From: a virus
DNA: 37,322 nucleotides
IMG/VR virus record: IMGVR_UViG_3300048834_000269
Coordinates: 1-37,322 of that record
Reading direction: 5' to 3' (one strand)
The position numbers and the translations under genes were made by a program. Below the pieces are notes generated by a model, which was given only the letters and a program-made list of their open reading frames with translations, did no database searches and was not told where the DNA came from. This document shows, piece after piece, positions 1-8,305 of this stretch. Position 1 is the first letter of the stretch; the number at the start of each line of letters is the position of its first letter.

Positions 1-2
1 AT

Positions 3-533
3 GAGGATAGCGGGATTGCGGGTATTAATGATGCTTTGAAAATAAAGTACCCCTTTATTAATTGGATTGAACCAGCGCAGCGCACCGGTCAGATAGTAGC
101 ACTTGATACGCTTTGGAGCTGCGTGGAAACGGAATATGCTTATCAAGGAGAGGATGATTGGGAGCATTATAGGGGCGGTTTCATTGAAGATAGTATTTCC
201 ATACTTGAAAAGCACCCTAAAATAATTCAGGTATGGTTACGCGAATTAGAGGACACAAATCAACATCCAGTAGAATGGCGGCCTGGTTATGATTTTGGTT
301 TTATGAAAAGAGATCATGGTATGTGGGCGGGATTTAGCTTTAACCCTTCTGTTAAAAGAAAATGCGACTATGACCTGATAAGATCATTTGGCAAACACAC
401 GCAATTTAATAGAAAGCAGCCGTGGAAAAGCGAGGCTGTTATTGCGCAACTGTACAACCGATTGGGATTTCAGGCAGCGATTACAAAAAAAGGTTACCTA
501 AAACACATAGGCTGGGAACGCCACGTATTTTAA
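3..533 (+). CDS. Glycosyltransferase-like protein, 5' truncated by window edge
   Basis: The reading frame is open to the left edge, so the N-terminus lies outside the window and the first in-frame TTG at 36 is probably not the start. The acidic stretch GEDDW, followed by a basic and aromatic C-terminal part with the end ERHVF, resembles the catalytic region of phage and bacterial GT2-type glycosyltransferases, in which an ExDDW acidic cluster binds the metal and nucleotide sugar. It begins a co-oriented cluster of glycan-modifying genes, and the next gene starts 2 nt after its stop. The donor sugar and acceptor cannot be read from the sequence. An unrelated acidic-motif enzyme is possible. 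Confidence 0.55.
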   Translation, partial: EDSGIAGINDALKIKYPFINWIEPAQRTGQIVALDTLWSCVETEYAYQGEDDWEHYRGGFIEDSISILEKHPKIIQVWLRELEDTNQHPVEWRPGYDFGFMKRDHGMWAGFSFNPSVKRKCDYDLIRSFGKHTQFNRKQPWKSEAVIAQLYNRLGFQAAITKKGYLKHIGWERHVF

Positions 534-535
534 TT

Positions 536-1060
536 ATGGGACGACTACACGACATTGGCCTGAAACACGGCACCGACAAGGCTACGGCGCACAAGTATCT
601 TGATTTTTATGAGGCGCGTATTGGAACGCCTAAAATAATCTACGAATTTGGTGTACTTAATGGGGCATCTCTGCGCATGTGGCATGAGGCTTTCCCTGAT
701 GCTACTATTATTGGGTTTGATATTAACCCTGTTGTACAGCCAGAAGGCACCTTTGTTGTTAAAATGGATGCAAGTAAAAGAAATTACATAACAGACTTTA
801 AACCATCCGTTGACCTCATCGTCGATGATGCCAGCCACATAACGCAGGAGCAAATCGACACATTCAACCTTTGGTGGCCTTTCATTGCGCCGGGTGGTTG
901 CTATATCATCGAGGATATACACACCATGCACTACACCGGTTACAATCCAACCGGCATCGACCTGAAAAAATGGATTTCTGACCTGGGCATCCGACATGAA
1001 TACTATACCCGCGTACCGGGAGATGAATCTGATTCAATGACAGTAATACTATACAAATGA
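536..1060 (+). CDS. Class I SAM-dependent methyltransferase
   Basis: The product is 174 aa with a Rossmann-type SAM fold. Motif I is EFGVLNGAS (residues 37-45), the motif II acid is in GFDI (residue 62), the motif IV-like VDDASH is at 96-101, and PGGCYIIEDIHT is at 119-130. The N-terminal LKHGTDKATAHKYLDFYE resembles macrolide and sugar O-methyltransferases of the macrocin/mycinamicin type. I chose ATG 536, just after the upstream stop. An in-frame start at 422 would add residues that only mirror the upstream gene. Sitting among glycosyltransferases, it probably methylates a sugar. The substrate is unknown. Confidence 0.8.
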   Translation: MGRLHDIGLKHGTDKATAHKYLDFYEARIGTPKIIYEFGVLNGASLRMWHEAFPDATIIGFDINPVVQPEGTFVVKMDASKRNYITDFKPSVDLIVDDASHITQEQIDTFNLWWPFIAPGGCYIIEDIHTMHYTGYNPTGIDLKKWISDLGIRHEYYTRVPGDESDSMTVILYK

Positions 1061-1302
1061 CACAAGAGCAAATTAAACAAGCATCGCAAATATTCCATGA
1101 ATTAAGGATATACAAAAGTGATGCCGCAACATTAAAGAGAATGATAAACGAATCTTGGGGCGTTATGCAGGTTGATTCTCTTAATTACGTAGAAGTGCCA
1201 AAACTTCCTAAAGCTCCATGGCTTATTCGTGGTCTTGAGCATTCTCTCTCAATAGTTGAACGTCGTATAATTGAATTAGAATCTCAACTGGAGCATCTAT
1301 GA
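1057..1302 (+). CDS. Hypothetical protein, 81 aa
   Basis: A short, mostly helical, charged protein with no recognised domain. It overlaps the methyltransferase stop by ATGA and its own stop overlaps the next start by 4 nt, so it is translationally coupled to the cluster. The C-terminal half, with SIVERRIIELESQLEHL, looks like a short amphipathic helix or coiled coil. The conserved junctions support a real gene, but the function is unknown. Confidence 0.7.
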   Translation: MTQEQIKQASQIFHELRIYKSDAATLKRMINESWGVMQVDSLNYVEVPKLPKAPWLIRGLEHSLSIVERRIIELESQLEHL

Positions 1303-1916
1303 ATTTTACCATCTACACCCGTTCCTATCACTCTGACCTGTTCACCATGATGTGTGAATTCATCCCGGATGGCGTTGAAGTTGAGCGGCTAACCGGTTAC
1401 AACGACTGGCAGGATGCTGACAGGTTCCTACGCGATGTGATTAAAGAGTGCAACCATTACGCGGTGATACTTGATGAGGACTGCTTTCTCTACCGGTTCG
1501 ATGCCATCCCGCAGATGATCGCGCACATGGCCGCGCACGGGTACACCCACGCGGGTATGCCTGATCGCGGCGTATCCCCACACAGAACTCTGCAATGGAC
1601 CACCCTTAACCCCTTCTTCAATATCATCGACTGCCCGGCTATTCGTATGCGCGGGGGGTTGGATAAGATTGATAAACCAGACTTCCTGGCTTGTAATACC
1701 TTCGAGATATTCGATGACCTGTACCTACAAATGTGGAAGGTAGGTAAGCCGCTTTATCTCAATGCCGCCACTACCAGCGATAACCTGACCACCCATCTGC
1801 GCGACCACAACAACCAGTACTTCGCCCTGCACACATGGATGAGCCGGGAATGGAAGAATGGGCATCGGGAGCGCATACTTTCAGTTTACAATACCGCGAA
1901 AGAATGGAGAAAATGA
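1299..1916 (+). CDS. Glycosyltransferase-like protein
   Basis: The product is 205 aa. After an N-terminal beta-alpha unit (MNFTIYTRSYHSDLF), the segment YAVILDEDCFLYR (about residues 54-66) carries a DED acidic motif after a hydrophobic strand, as in GT-A enzymes where a DxD-type motif binds metal and nucleotide sugar. Later parts (HAGMPDRG, NTFEIFDDLY) also fit a nucleotide-sugar transferase. It has 4-nt overlaps with genes on both sides and lies directly before a GT7-like gene, which suggests stepwise building of one glycan. The family assignment is by motif only. Confidence 0.6.
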   Translation: MNFTIYTRSYHSDLFTMMCEFIPDGVEVERLTGYNDWQDADRFLRDVIKECNHYAVILDEDCFLYRFDAIPQMIAHMAAHGYTHAGMPDRGVSPHRTLQWTTLNPFFNIIDCPAIRMRGGLDKIDKPDFLACNTFEIFDDLYLQMWKVGKPLYLNAATTSDNLTTHLRDHNNQYFALHTWMSREWKNGHRERILSVYNTAKEWRK

Positions 1917-2509
1917 CCATCGTCATCCCGTACCGAGACAGGGAGAACCACCTTACTAAATTCCGTTCCTACATGCAGCCGCGTTACCCTGATGCGCGGA
2001 TAGTCGTTATTGAGCAGACCGTTGGCAAACCGTTCAATCGGGGTAAGTTACTTAACATCGGCGTGCTTGAGTTCCCCGCTGATTACTACGCCCTGCATGA
2101 CGTGGACATGCTCCCGGTAACAGCCGATTATTCCTTCCCATTGGTGCCAACATTACTGGCCACTAAGGCGCAGCAATTTAATTACAAGATGCCCTATGAA
2201 GGTTATTTTGGCGGCGTGGTGGTGATCTCCGATAAACACATGAAGCAGTGCAATGGCTTTGATAACGATTTCTGGGGATGGGGTGCTGAAGATGATAACT
2301 TCCGGGCGCGCATACTGGCCACCGTGGGCAAGGTTGATTACCGGGAAGGCGTTTACAATTCACTTCCTCACCCGCGCAAGTGGGACGCTGCGCAGCATCA
2401 GCGCAATGTTAAGCGCTGGCGTATGGGTGGCGACCCGGATAATGGCCTATCTTCGTGCCAGTACACCGTTGTTGAACGAAGGGATAACCATTTAATAGTC
2501 GATATATGA
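1913..2509 (+). CDS. Beta-1,4-galactosyltransferase-like (GT7-type) glycosyltransferase
   Basis: The product is 198 aa. Motifs of the GT7 / beta-1,4-galactosyltransferase fold appear in order: VIPYRDRENHL (4-14), NRGKLLNIG (42-50), the metal-binding HDVDM (62-66), YEGYFGGVVVIS (95-106) and the signature WGWGAEDDNFRARI (121-134). In known members this binds Mn2+ and UDP-sugar and transfers Gal or GalNAc. ATG 1913 gives an ATGA overlap with the upstream stop. ATG 1904 is an alternative, and still longer starts read into the upstream gene. There is no signal peptide, so it probably acts in the cytoplasm on a phage component or a host glycan precursor. Confidence 0.8.
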   Translation: MTIVIPYRDRENHLTKFRSYMQPRYPDARIVVIEQTVGKPFNRGKLLNIGVLEFPADYYALHDVDMLPVTADYSFPLVPTLLATKAQQFNYKMPYEGYFGGVVVISDKHMKQCNGFDNDFWGWGAEDDNFRARILATVGKVDYREGVYNSLPHPRKWDAAQHQRNVKRWRMGGDPDNGLSSCQYTVVERRDNHLIVDI

Positions 2510-2751
2510 CACAAATAACGCTCACCTATTACCGCACTGCGCCGCCGGAAAAAGCAACCGGGGTTAAACATGTGCTTTGGGAGATAACCACTGATAAAGG
2601 TGCAAAGGTGTACGATTGGGGGTTCAGCGAATGGAATGGATCTGAATGGAGCGCGGTTGATGTTCCTGAAGGCTATACCGCTACAGTGTTTGCATGGGCG
2701 CATACAGTTAATCCCTCCTATGTTACCTCTCCTCTTATGCATATTAATTAG
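2506..2751 (+). CDS. Hypothetical protein, 81 aa
   Basis: A small protein rich in Trp, Tyr and Thr (LTYYRTAPPEKATGVKHVLW), predicted to be largely beta. It starts in an ATGA overlap with the GT7-like gene, and the last base of its TAG stop is the first base of the tRNA-Cys. No family was recognised. By position it may belong to the glycan cluster or be a small structural or adaptor protein. Confidence 0.6.
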   Translation: MTQITLTYYRTAPPEKATGVKHVLWEITTDKGAKVYDWGFSEWNGSEWSAVDVPEGYTATVFAWAHTVNPSYVTSPLMHIN

Positions 2752-2821
2752 CGCAGTTGGATGAGTGGTCAGTCACCGGTCTGCAAAACCGGGTACAGCG
2801 GTTCGATCCCGCTACTGCGCT
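2751..2821 (+). tRNA. tRNA-Cys (GCA anticodon)
   Basis: A complete cloverleaf can be folded. The acceptor stem GCGCAGT/ACTGCGC has 7 perfect pairs and discriminator T (U73, as expected for tRNA-Cys). The D arm has a short GAT/GTC stem. The anticodon arm is CCGGT-CTGCAAA-ACCGG with anticodon GCA at 2783-2785. The variable region is 4 nt, and the T arm AGCGG-TTCGATC-CCGCT carries the canonical TTCGA. No CCA is encoded. It lies where rightward and leftward transcription converge, overlapping the upstream stop by 1 nt and the convergent head gene by 10 nt. Confidence 0.93.
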
Positions 2822-3765
2822 CTGGCCCACCGCTTATAGGCGGCTGTAGCGTACACGGCCTCCCGGGTGGCTACTGGCACCTGCCTTTCTGCTATCGGGT
2901 TAATACTATGGCCACAGTTCCATCCGCCGGCATTGGTGAAAAAATTATCAACATTGGTGCCGGCAATGAAGCCATCCGGCAGGCCGGTCTTGGCATACAG
3001 CTCAACCGTCTTTTCTTCCCCGGTCTTATTATCCTTATACCGCATCCGCTGTCCCAGGTACTTTCCCTCCAATAGCTCTGGCACCTGACTAATGTGGAAG
3101 TAGCGGTGGTTCTCCACCATTGCCTGGCAGAAGGGGCGGGAGGTATTGATCTCCGTGTTGGCATACAGAAACCACACGTAGCCGAGGTCGCTGGCCACAA
3201 TATTGGTGTATTGCCGGTTGTATTGATTGATGGAGGTCTGAGTTACGGTACGCACGCTGCGATCCAATATGCCCTTTGTCTCCGGCGTATTGGTAAGCGC
3301 CTCCCGCATCTGCCCTACGAGGTCGGCGTAGCTGCCCCCTGCGGTGATGTTGGTTCGTAGTATGCTGGTAAGCTGATCCGATATAGTAGCCGATACCCCT
3401 GTAGTCATATTACGCACCACGTCATCAATAGCCTGATTGCGGATGGCCTTCAGTAGTGGGCGCGGCTTAAACTGCGGTTCAATGGTTCGCCAGTATTCGT
3501 TTTGTAACTTGGTAATCTCATTGAACGCCCGCGCGAACTCACGCACCTGCGCCTTGTATTCATCATTGAGTATAAGCCGATTCAGCTTCCGCTTAATCGA
3601 ATCGACAATAGAAAGATTACGGACGGTAACGGCAATGCGGCCTGACCTCACGTCCAGTCGTTTCAATTCAGCGAGTATCTCCTCGTACATTACCCGCTGC
3701 ATGGCCGGGATGGATTTGTCAAATCTTGACAACTGTCGCCGGATATAATCAGCTATCTTCTTCAT
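2812..3765 (-). CDS. Minor head / head morphogenesis protein
   Basis: The product is 317 aa of the Mu gpF / SPP1 gp7-like minor head protein type. It has a helical, basic N-terminal half and a C-terminal module with TSRPFCQAM, a GTNVDNFFTNAGGWNCGHSI stretch (Cys284, His286) and a following P...R. In this family the Cys/His-containing C-terminal module is characteristic, and the protein usually sits beside the portal and helps capsid assembly or DNA retention. Its start overlaps the portal stop by 17 nt. It is the last gene of the structural operon, and its 3' end lies inside the tRNA-Cys gene. Confidence 0.85.
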   Translation of the reverse strand: MKKIADYIRRQLSRFDKSIPAMQRVMYEEILAELKRLDVRSGRIAVTVRNLSIVDSIKRKLNRLILNDEYKAQVREFARAFNEITKLQNEYWRTIEPQFKPRPLLKAIRNQAIDDVVRNMTTGVSATISDQLTSILRTNITAGGSYADLVGQMREALTNTPETKGILDRSVRTVTQTSINQYNRQYTNIVASDLGYVWFLYANTEINTSRPFCQAMVENHRYFHISQVPELLEGKYLGQRMRYKDNKTGEEKTVELYAKTGLPDGFIAGTNVDNFFTNAGGWNCGHSINPIAERQVPVATREAVYATAAYKRWARAQ

Positions 3766-5497
3766 CCGGCATTGGCGGTATTAATGATTGAGTAGCTGCA
3801 TCCATCTGCGCCTGCCCTTTGGCATAGATAATCTCACGCTGCCGGTTAATAGGAAGGTCTTTAAAATTAGCGTTCTCGATCATCGCCTCATTGACAAACT
3901 TATTGATATTGCTGGACACAACATAGTCAAGCTGAGTGATCCCTTTGTTGCTGAGACGGCTCATCTTGTCATCTTCGCTGATACCACCCAACGGGTCAAG
4001 CGATAAAACAAGGTTTACATGCTCAGCGATCTCCAAATCATTATTAAACGCCTTCGTAGCATAAGCCACCTCCATCGCCGTGATGATAGCAGGGGATAAC
4101 TTGTTATTTTTCGCCGACGTGATCTGCTCGTCGAAATACTTTGTAGAAAGTATATCGTATTTCTCAGGCACGGCCACCATTGGCAACATTTCGATAATCT
4201 GCTCCGTGGTGTACTGCACCGAATAACGGTAGCGTGCAGTCAGGTAATAAACCTTATCAATAATCCGAACCAAGTCCTCGGCTACGGCGTGTACCGTTGT
4301 ATTCAGCTCATCCTTATCAACTTCCTTCGCGGTCCCGGATTGATTAAGGGGTGTAGCTGCCAAGAACTCAAAGTTGATCGATGCCAAACCCTGCACGATA
4401 TGATCGTTGATCGACTGCTCCTGCACCTTGATAATCTCTACGTCCTTCTCCACGAACCCGGCGGGAGGTGTTGGAACTTGCAAGGCATCTGCGGCGGCAG
4501 GCTTCACCAGTATCTTACTGTACGGCCCCGATGCCACATACCCTGCACCGGCGCAGGTATTACACGTTACCTGGCAGGTTTCGTTATTCACCACCTCAGT
4601 ACGCTTACCAGTCCCCTTACAATTGGTACATTCGTTCTGTGTGTACTCCCACCGCTCAGGGTACAGATGCAGCACCTTAGCCGCTTGCAAATCGCTGTAT
4701 TCACGGAGGGCTTCATTGAACTCGGGCAATATGCCGGCAATACGGGACTCGTACAGGGTATGCAGCCCGTAATTATCCACCACCACGCCGCCAAGCTGAA
4801 ATGCAGGCAGCTCACCGAGCTGGTGGTTATATTCAAACATCACGGCGAACTCCTTGCGGGAATTAATCTGATCGTACCGGTGGATATACTCGGTAGTAAT
4901 TACATAGTAACTTTCTCCCTTTACATTACGCCCGTATATCGCGCCTTTTTTATTTCGCAGCACCGCGTAATCGTCCTCCACAAAATCAATCACATCCTCG
5001 GAGTTGAAGATCGTAACCACCGGGCGCGTGTACTCATTCTCCAGTTCTGGAAGTTCAACCGGTGCTACTACGGCCACCGCATTGGCATCAATCAGGTAGT
5101 TGCGCAGTAGAACCGAGAATGCCCAGTTGGTAACACTGTCAAATGTGGGGTATTTCTTTTCGGCGTAATCAAACATCTTCTCCCCATCAACTACACGATC
5201 AAAAGAACCGTTCGGGTATTTTATCGACCAATCCGATGAGCGGCGTATCTTCTGGAGTGTTGATTCAATCTTGGTGGTGTAGGGCTTCGTTTTGGGTATA
5301 AAAATCTTCTTACGGTACTCCATAACCTCCTCCGATTCATTCGGTCGGCGCTCGTCGATAAGGTCTGTTGGGTAGATGCCGTCGAAATGAACGCGCATCT
5401 GCTTCTCCTTTTGGATAGATTCAGCACGGTAGTAGTGCGCGCGGCGGTCGCTGAAATATTGTTTTAATTCGTCGGGGGTAAATTCAAGTTTCGGCAT
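3749..5497 (-). CDS. Portal protein with zinc-binding insertion
   Basis: The product is 582 aa. Its length, the N-terminal region rich in YRKKIFIPKTKPYTTKIESTLQKI, the mid-protein helices and the acidic C-terminus (PPMPDEEDS) fit a siphovirus SPP1/HK97-type portal, the dodecameric DNA channel at the capsid vertex. The adjacent minor head gene supports this. An unusual insertion at residues 290-319 carries two CxxCxGxG motifs. The GT8-like gene stop lies 3 nt upstream of its start. The portal is far downstream of terminase, after the tail genes, which is not the usual order. Confidence 0.85.
   Translation of the reverse strand: MPKLEFTPDELKQYFSDRRAHYYRAESIQKEKQMRVHFDGIYPTDLIDERRPNESEEVMEYRKKIFIPKTKPYTTKIESTLQKIRRSSDWSIKYPNGSFDRVVDGEKMFDYAEKKYPTFDSVTNWAFSVLLRNYLIDANAVAVVAPVELPELENEYTRPVVTIFNSEDVIDFVEDDYAVLRNKKGAIYGRNVKGESYYVITTEYIHRYDQINSRKEFAVMFEYNHQLGELPAFQLGGVVVDNYGLHTLYESRIAGILPEFNEALREYSDLQAAKVLHLYPERWEYTQNECTNCKGTGKRTEVVNNETCQVTCNTCAGAGYVASGPYSKILVKPAAADALQVPTPPAGFVEKDVEIIKVQEQSINDHIVQGLASINFEFLAATPLNQSGTAKEVDKDELNTTVHAVAEDLVRIIDKVYYLTARYRYSVQYTTEQIIEMLPMVAVPEKYDILSTKYFDEQITSAKNNKLSPAIITAMEVAYATKAFNNDLEIAEHVNLVLSLDPLGGISEDDKMSRLSNKGITQLDYVVSSNINKFVNEAMIENANFKDLPINRQREIIYAKGQAQMDAATQSLIPPMPDEEDS
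4541..4630 (-). other. DnaJ-type CxxCxGxG zinc-binding insertion in portal
   Basis: Codons for portal residues 290-319. CTNCKGTG and CNTCAGAG flank a 14-residue hairpin that holds one more Cys (308). Two CxxCxGxG motifs make one four-cysteine zinc site in DnaJ. Here they could bind one Zn2+ and rigidify an exposed portal loop. Zinc binding is inferred from the motif. Confidence 0.75.
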
Positions 5498-5500
5498 GGC

Positions 5501-6331
5501 TTACATTTTTTGGCGGCCAGGAGCCCAGTTTTTTTTGCTTTGTATCTTGTACAAAAATGGAGTTCCAAGCCGGTAGCATATCGCCGTCATAAATTTATCA
5601 TGCTGCTTTTGCATGACGGACGGAATAAAATTGCTGCCGAAACTTAGCAGGTAATAATCTTTGCGAAGGTCGCGAATTTCCGGGTAACCTTTATTGACTA
5701 ATCTTGGCCAGTAGGCGGGTGTGAAGGCGCGGGGGCGTATATCCAACTGAGCCAACGCAATGTTGAAGTATAACTCATCTGGCGTCTGCCCCGCGAACTC
5801 ACGAATAGATAGCAGCTTACGCTCAGGCTTCGATGCGCGCGCCTTCTCGAATACCTTCGTTCCTTTCTTCCAGTACATCACCTCGCTGCGCGTCTGCGGC
5901 ACCCATTCCACTTTATACCGGTTCATTATCTCCTGTTCGGATGCCCAAAAATAATAGGCAGGGTTGAAAGCATCGGTGCTGCCCTCCGCAATCATCCAGA
6001 AATCATCGGCCGCGAACTGCTCAAATAATGCCGCCACCGGATGCTGGTTGATCCAGAGCATATCGGCGTCGAAATATATCGTTTCGTCGAATGGCGTCAA
6101 CTGGTCGAGGTGCAGCTTCGCACGCACCCCGGTTGCATAGGTATCGGGTAGCGCAATCAGATGGTCGAATACTGCGCGCTCGGTAGGGCGAAGGCTTTTG
6201 ATGCCTTCTTCATCGTACACGAGCGCAACACTGGCCGCGCCTGCTGCCCTGATGCTCAGTGCCAGGTTATAGGCCATCTTGCCATAATTAGCATGCCCCG
6301 TCGCGATTAATATAATGCCTTGTTTTATCAT
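5501..6331 (-). CDS. GT8-like glycosyltransferase
   Basis: The product is 276 aa from ATG 6331, which forms an ATGA overlap with the upstream FnIII gene. A longer in-frame start at 6376 would overlap that gene more without any motif. The strand-DxD pattern ETIYFDADMLWI (residues 83-94) is the metal-binding signature of GT-A enzymes such as GT8. The N-terminal GIILIATGHANYGKMAYNLA fits the nucleotide-binding Rossmann-like start. Its place between tail and portal genes, with coupled translation, suggests it glycosylates a virion protein or is expressed late. The sugar is unknown. Confidence 0.65.
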   Translation of the reverse strand: MIKQGIILIATGHANYGKMAYNLALSIRAAGAASVALVYDEEGIKSLRPTERAVFDHLIALPDTYATGVRAKLHLDQLTPFDETIYFDADMLWINQHPVAALFEQFAADDFWMIAEGSTDAFNPAYYFWASEQEIMNRYKVEWVPQTRSEVMYWKKGTKVFEKARASKPERKLLSIREFAGQTPDELYFNIALAQLDIRPRAFTPAYWPRLVNKGYPEIRDLRKDYYLLSFGSNFIPSVMQKQHDKFMTAICYRLGTPFLYKIQSKKNWAPGRQKM

Positions 6332-7566
6332 GGTATAACTGCTACATCGGTTACAACCCCGTTTATTTCCCCGCAATACGAGGGGAATGAAACACTGGTG
6401 TTTTCATTGGCCACCGTGGCGCCAACCTCAAAAGTATATTCCACCTCGATCGTCGGGTCCATCACGTCGTTACTGTACACAATTGTTATCTTACACCTTG
6501 CACCTGCCAGCACTGAATCGGCAGCAGCATCCGCCGTGCGTACTGCCGAAGTGGTGAACAGGTCGCATACCCCGGTGATACCAGAAGTAGGCTGATAGCT
6601 GTAATTATCCGGGTCAAGATGCGCCGTGGGTACATCGGTCGTGGCATTGATGCTGATCTCATCGGATATGCTGTACACGTTACAGATAGACCATACCCTA
6701 ACCACGTATGCGGTATCGGGGTCAAGTCCTGTGATAACAATACCTTCCGCGTACACTACACCCGATTGCAGCACCGTATTAGGGTCTGCCTGCGTCGCTA
6801 TCTCCCATCCGTACTCGCCAACCGTTCCTGACCATGATACAGCCAGCGTGGAAGCTGAAGCATTGGACAGCACGCCATCGGTTGGGGCTTCGCATACTTC
6901 GCCGCTACCTGTAACGGTCTGCACATAGATATTCGCCTCATCATAGCTACCATCCGGGCAGCTTACTCGGTAGGTGGCCACCAATACGTTGCTGGCATTA
7001 GGTACGGGGTTATTAAGCGTCGCGCTGAAGGTTCCATCCGGGTTGATGGTAACTGATGAGAAGAAAAAAGTATTGAATGATCGAAGCGATACCGTCGAAG
7101 GATAGCAGCATACGGCATCGTTCAATAGTACGCTCGCACCGTTATAGGTATTCCCTTCCTCCCACGTTTCTTCCACCGTGTCATTATTAGCCACCACCTG
7201 CGCCAGTTCCTCGCAGGTCTGGCAGTTGCTATTGGTAGCACTGAAGGGGGTTACCTGCGCTGTGAACCGTGCCTGAGCCAAAGGATAATTTAGGAAGTCC
7301 TGCCATTCGATGCCGTAGTCTCCATCCAATGCCACGCCTGTCAGTAGCCGGGTATCTTCAATCGTCACCTCATCATGGCTGAGCGCAACCACCAGTTTTT
7401 GGTGCCATTCCTCGGGCAATTGATCCGTAACCCCTTCCACGGTCTTACTGATAACGACACTCAACACCTTGCGCTCGCCATTGGCTTTGCGGAAGATATT
7501 GCGCTCAATAGGGAACTGTGCTTTTCCCAGCGTGATCGGTAGTCGTATGCGGTTTTTGAAGGCCAT
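6328..7566 (-). CDS. Tail-associated protein with fibronectin type III domain
   Basis: The product is 412 aa. Residues 1-105 form a unique N-terminal domain with a charged, beta-rich pattern. A cysteine-containing segment follows (CQTCEEL, CCYP). Residues 226-310 form an FnIII domain (EAPTDGV...LAVSWSG...GLDPDTAYVVRVWSIC), and the C-terminus is beta-rich. FnIII domains are common on phage tail proteins, where they often aid weak surface binding. It is 1 nt from the upstream gene and overlaps the downstream glycosyltransferase by ATGA. I assign it to the distal tail on context. Confidence 0.65.
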   Translation of the reverse strand: MAFKNRIRLPITLGKAQFPIERNIFRKANGERKVLSVVISKTVEGVTDQLPEEWHQKLVVALSHDEVTIEDTRLLTGVALDGDYGIEWQDFLNYPLAQARFTAQVTPFSATNSNCQTCEELAQVVANNDTVEETWEEGNTYNGASVLLNDAVCCYPSTVSLRSFNTFFFSSVTINPDGTFSATLNNPVPNASNVLVATYRVSCPDGSYDEANIYVQTVTGSGEVCEAPTDGVLSNASASTLAVSWSGTVGEYGWEIATQADPNTVLQSGVVYAEGIVITGLDPDTAYVVRVWSICNVYSISDEISINATTDVPTAHLDPDNYSYQPTSGITGVCDLFTTSAVRTADAAADSVLAGARCKITIVYSNDVMDPTIEVEYTFEVGATVANENTSVSFPSYCGEINGVVTDVAVIP

Positions 7567-7567
7567 G

Positions 7568-8305
7568 TTATCTGATTACCACTACCCCTGAAGCCGTGCC
7601 ACCAAAGTCAAGGTTTATGACCGTTGGCGGGTTCGCATCAAAGGATATAGTTATTCCAAAATTAGTTAAGTTCCCGGCACCGTCGTCAATCCAGGCCTGA
7701 ACTGTAGGGAAGTTCCCGTATAGGTCGCGCATGGACGAAGTGTAGGGTATGGTCAACGTTGCAACATCTGTGAACGTGGCCAAGGTAGGTTCACAAGTTC
7801 CCGCCGGACTGGGTACTTCGCCGCCATTGCAATACTTGAATCCGAAACCATCCTCCTCGCTGCCGTATTCCACTACTGCCGTGTAGCAGTCCTCTGCTAT
7901 ACGTTGCAGGCAATTGCTGCACCACTCAGCGCCTTCCACGGTCACGCGGATATAGAAACACTCCTCCACATCGATCACGCTGGTGAAGTTGGGCAGGCCA
8001 TGCGCCCAATTAAATAGCACCTGATATTCACCGATCAGAAACCGGTCGGGTAGCTCATCAAATACCAGTATATCCTCGCCATCGCACTCACGAACCAGCG
8101 ACACGGTTGCCCCGGCAGTGTAGGGGTTACAAAGGGCGCTGATCTCCTCCGATGTGGTTCCCTGAACAATGAATTGAAACGCAATATCACCCTGCGCATA
8201 TACCGGGAGGCAGAAATTAATATCGCCCCACAGGCAATGCGGAGGCGTAGCCGATTCGTTGAATTGAACGAATGAATTAGGGGGTGATATGATCGTTAAG
8301 GCCAT
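7568..8305 (-). CDS. Cysteine-rich tail structural protein
   Basis: The product is 245 aa, beta-rich and acidic. It has many cysteines (CLWGDINFC, CNPY, ECDGED, EECFY, EWCSNCLQRIAEDC, YCNGG), probably forming disulphides outside the cell or binding metal. No catalytic motif was seen. The start overlaps the upstream tail gene by 10 nt. I infer a tail-tip or accessory tail role from position in the tail block. Confidence 0.55.
   Translation of the reverse strand: MALTIISPPNSFVQFNESATPPHCLWGDINFCLPVYAQGDIAFQFIVQGTTSEEISALCNPYTAGATVSLVRECDGEDILVFDELPDRFLIGEYQVLFNWAHGLPNFTSVIDVEECFYIRVTVEGAEWCSNCLQRIAEDCYTAVVEYGSEEDGFGFKYCNGGEVPSPAGTCEPTLATFTDVATLTIPYTSSMRDLYGNFPTVQAWIDDGAGNLTNFGITISFDANPPTVINLDFGGTASGVVVIR

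Noticed and set aside
422-535. Longer N-terminus for the methyltransferase gene starting at 422
   Set aside because: The extra residues are the upstream gene read in another frame; family motifs begin after ATG 536.
4289-5110. A 273-codon plus-strand open frame
   Set aside because: Antisense to the portal gene, His/Leu/Cys-rich shadow composition and no motif; the portal frame is well supported.
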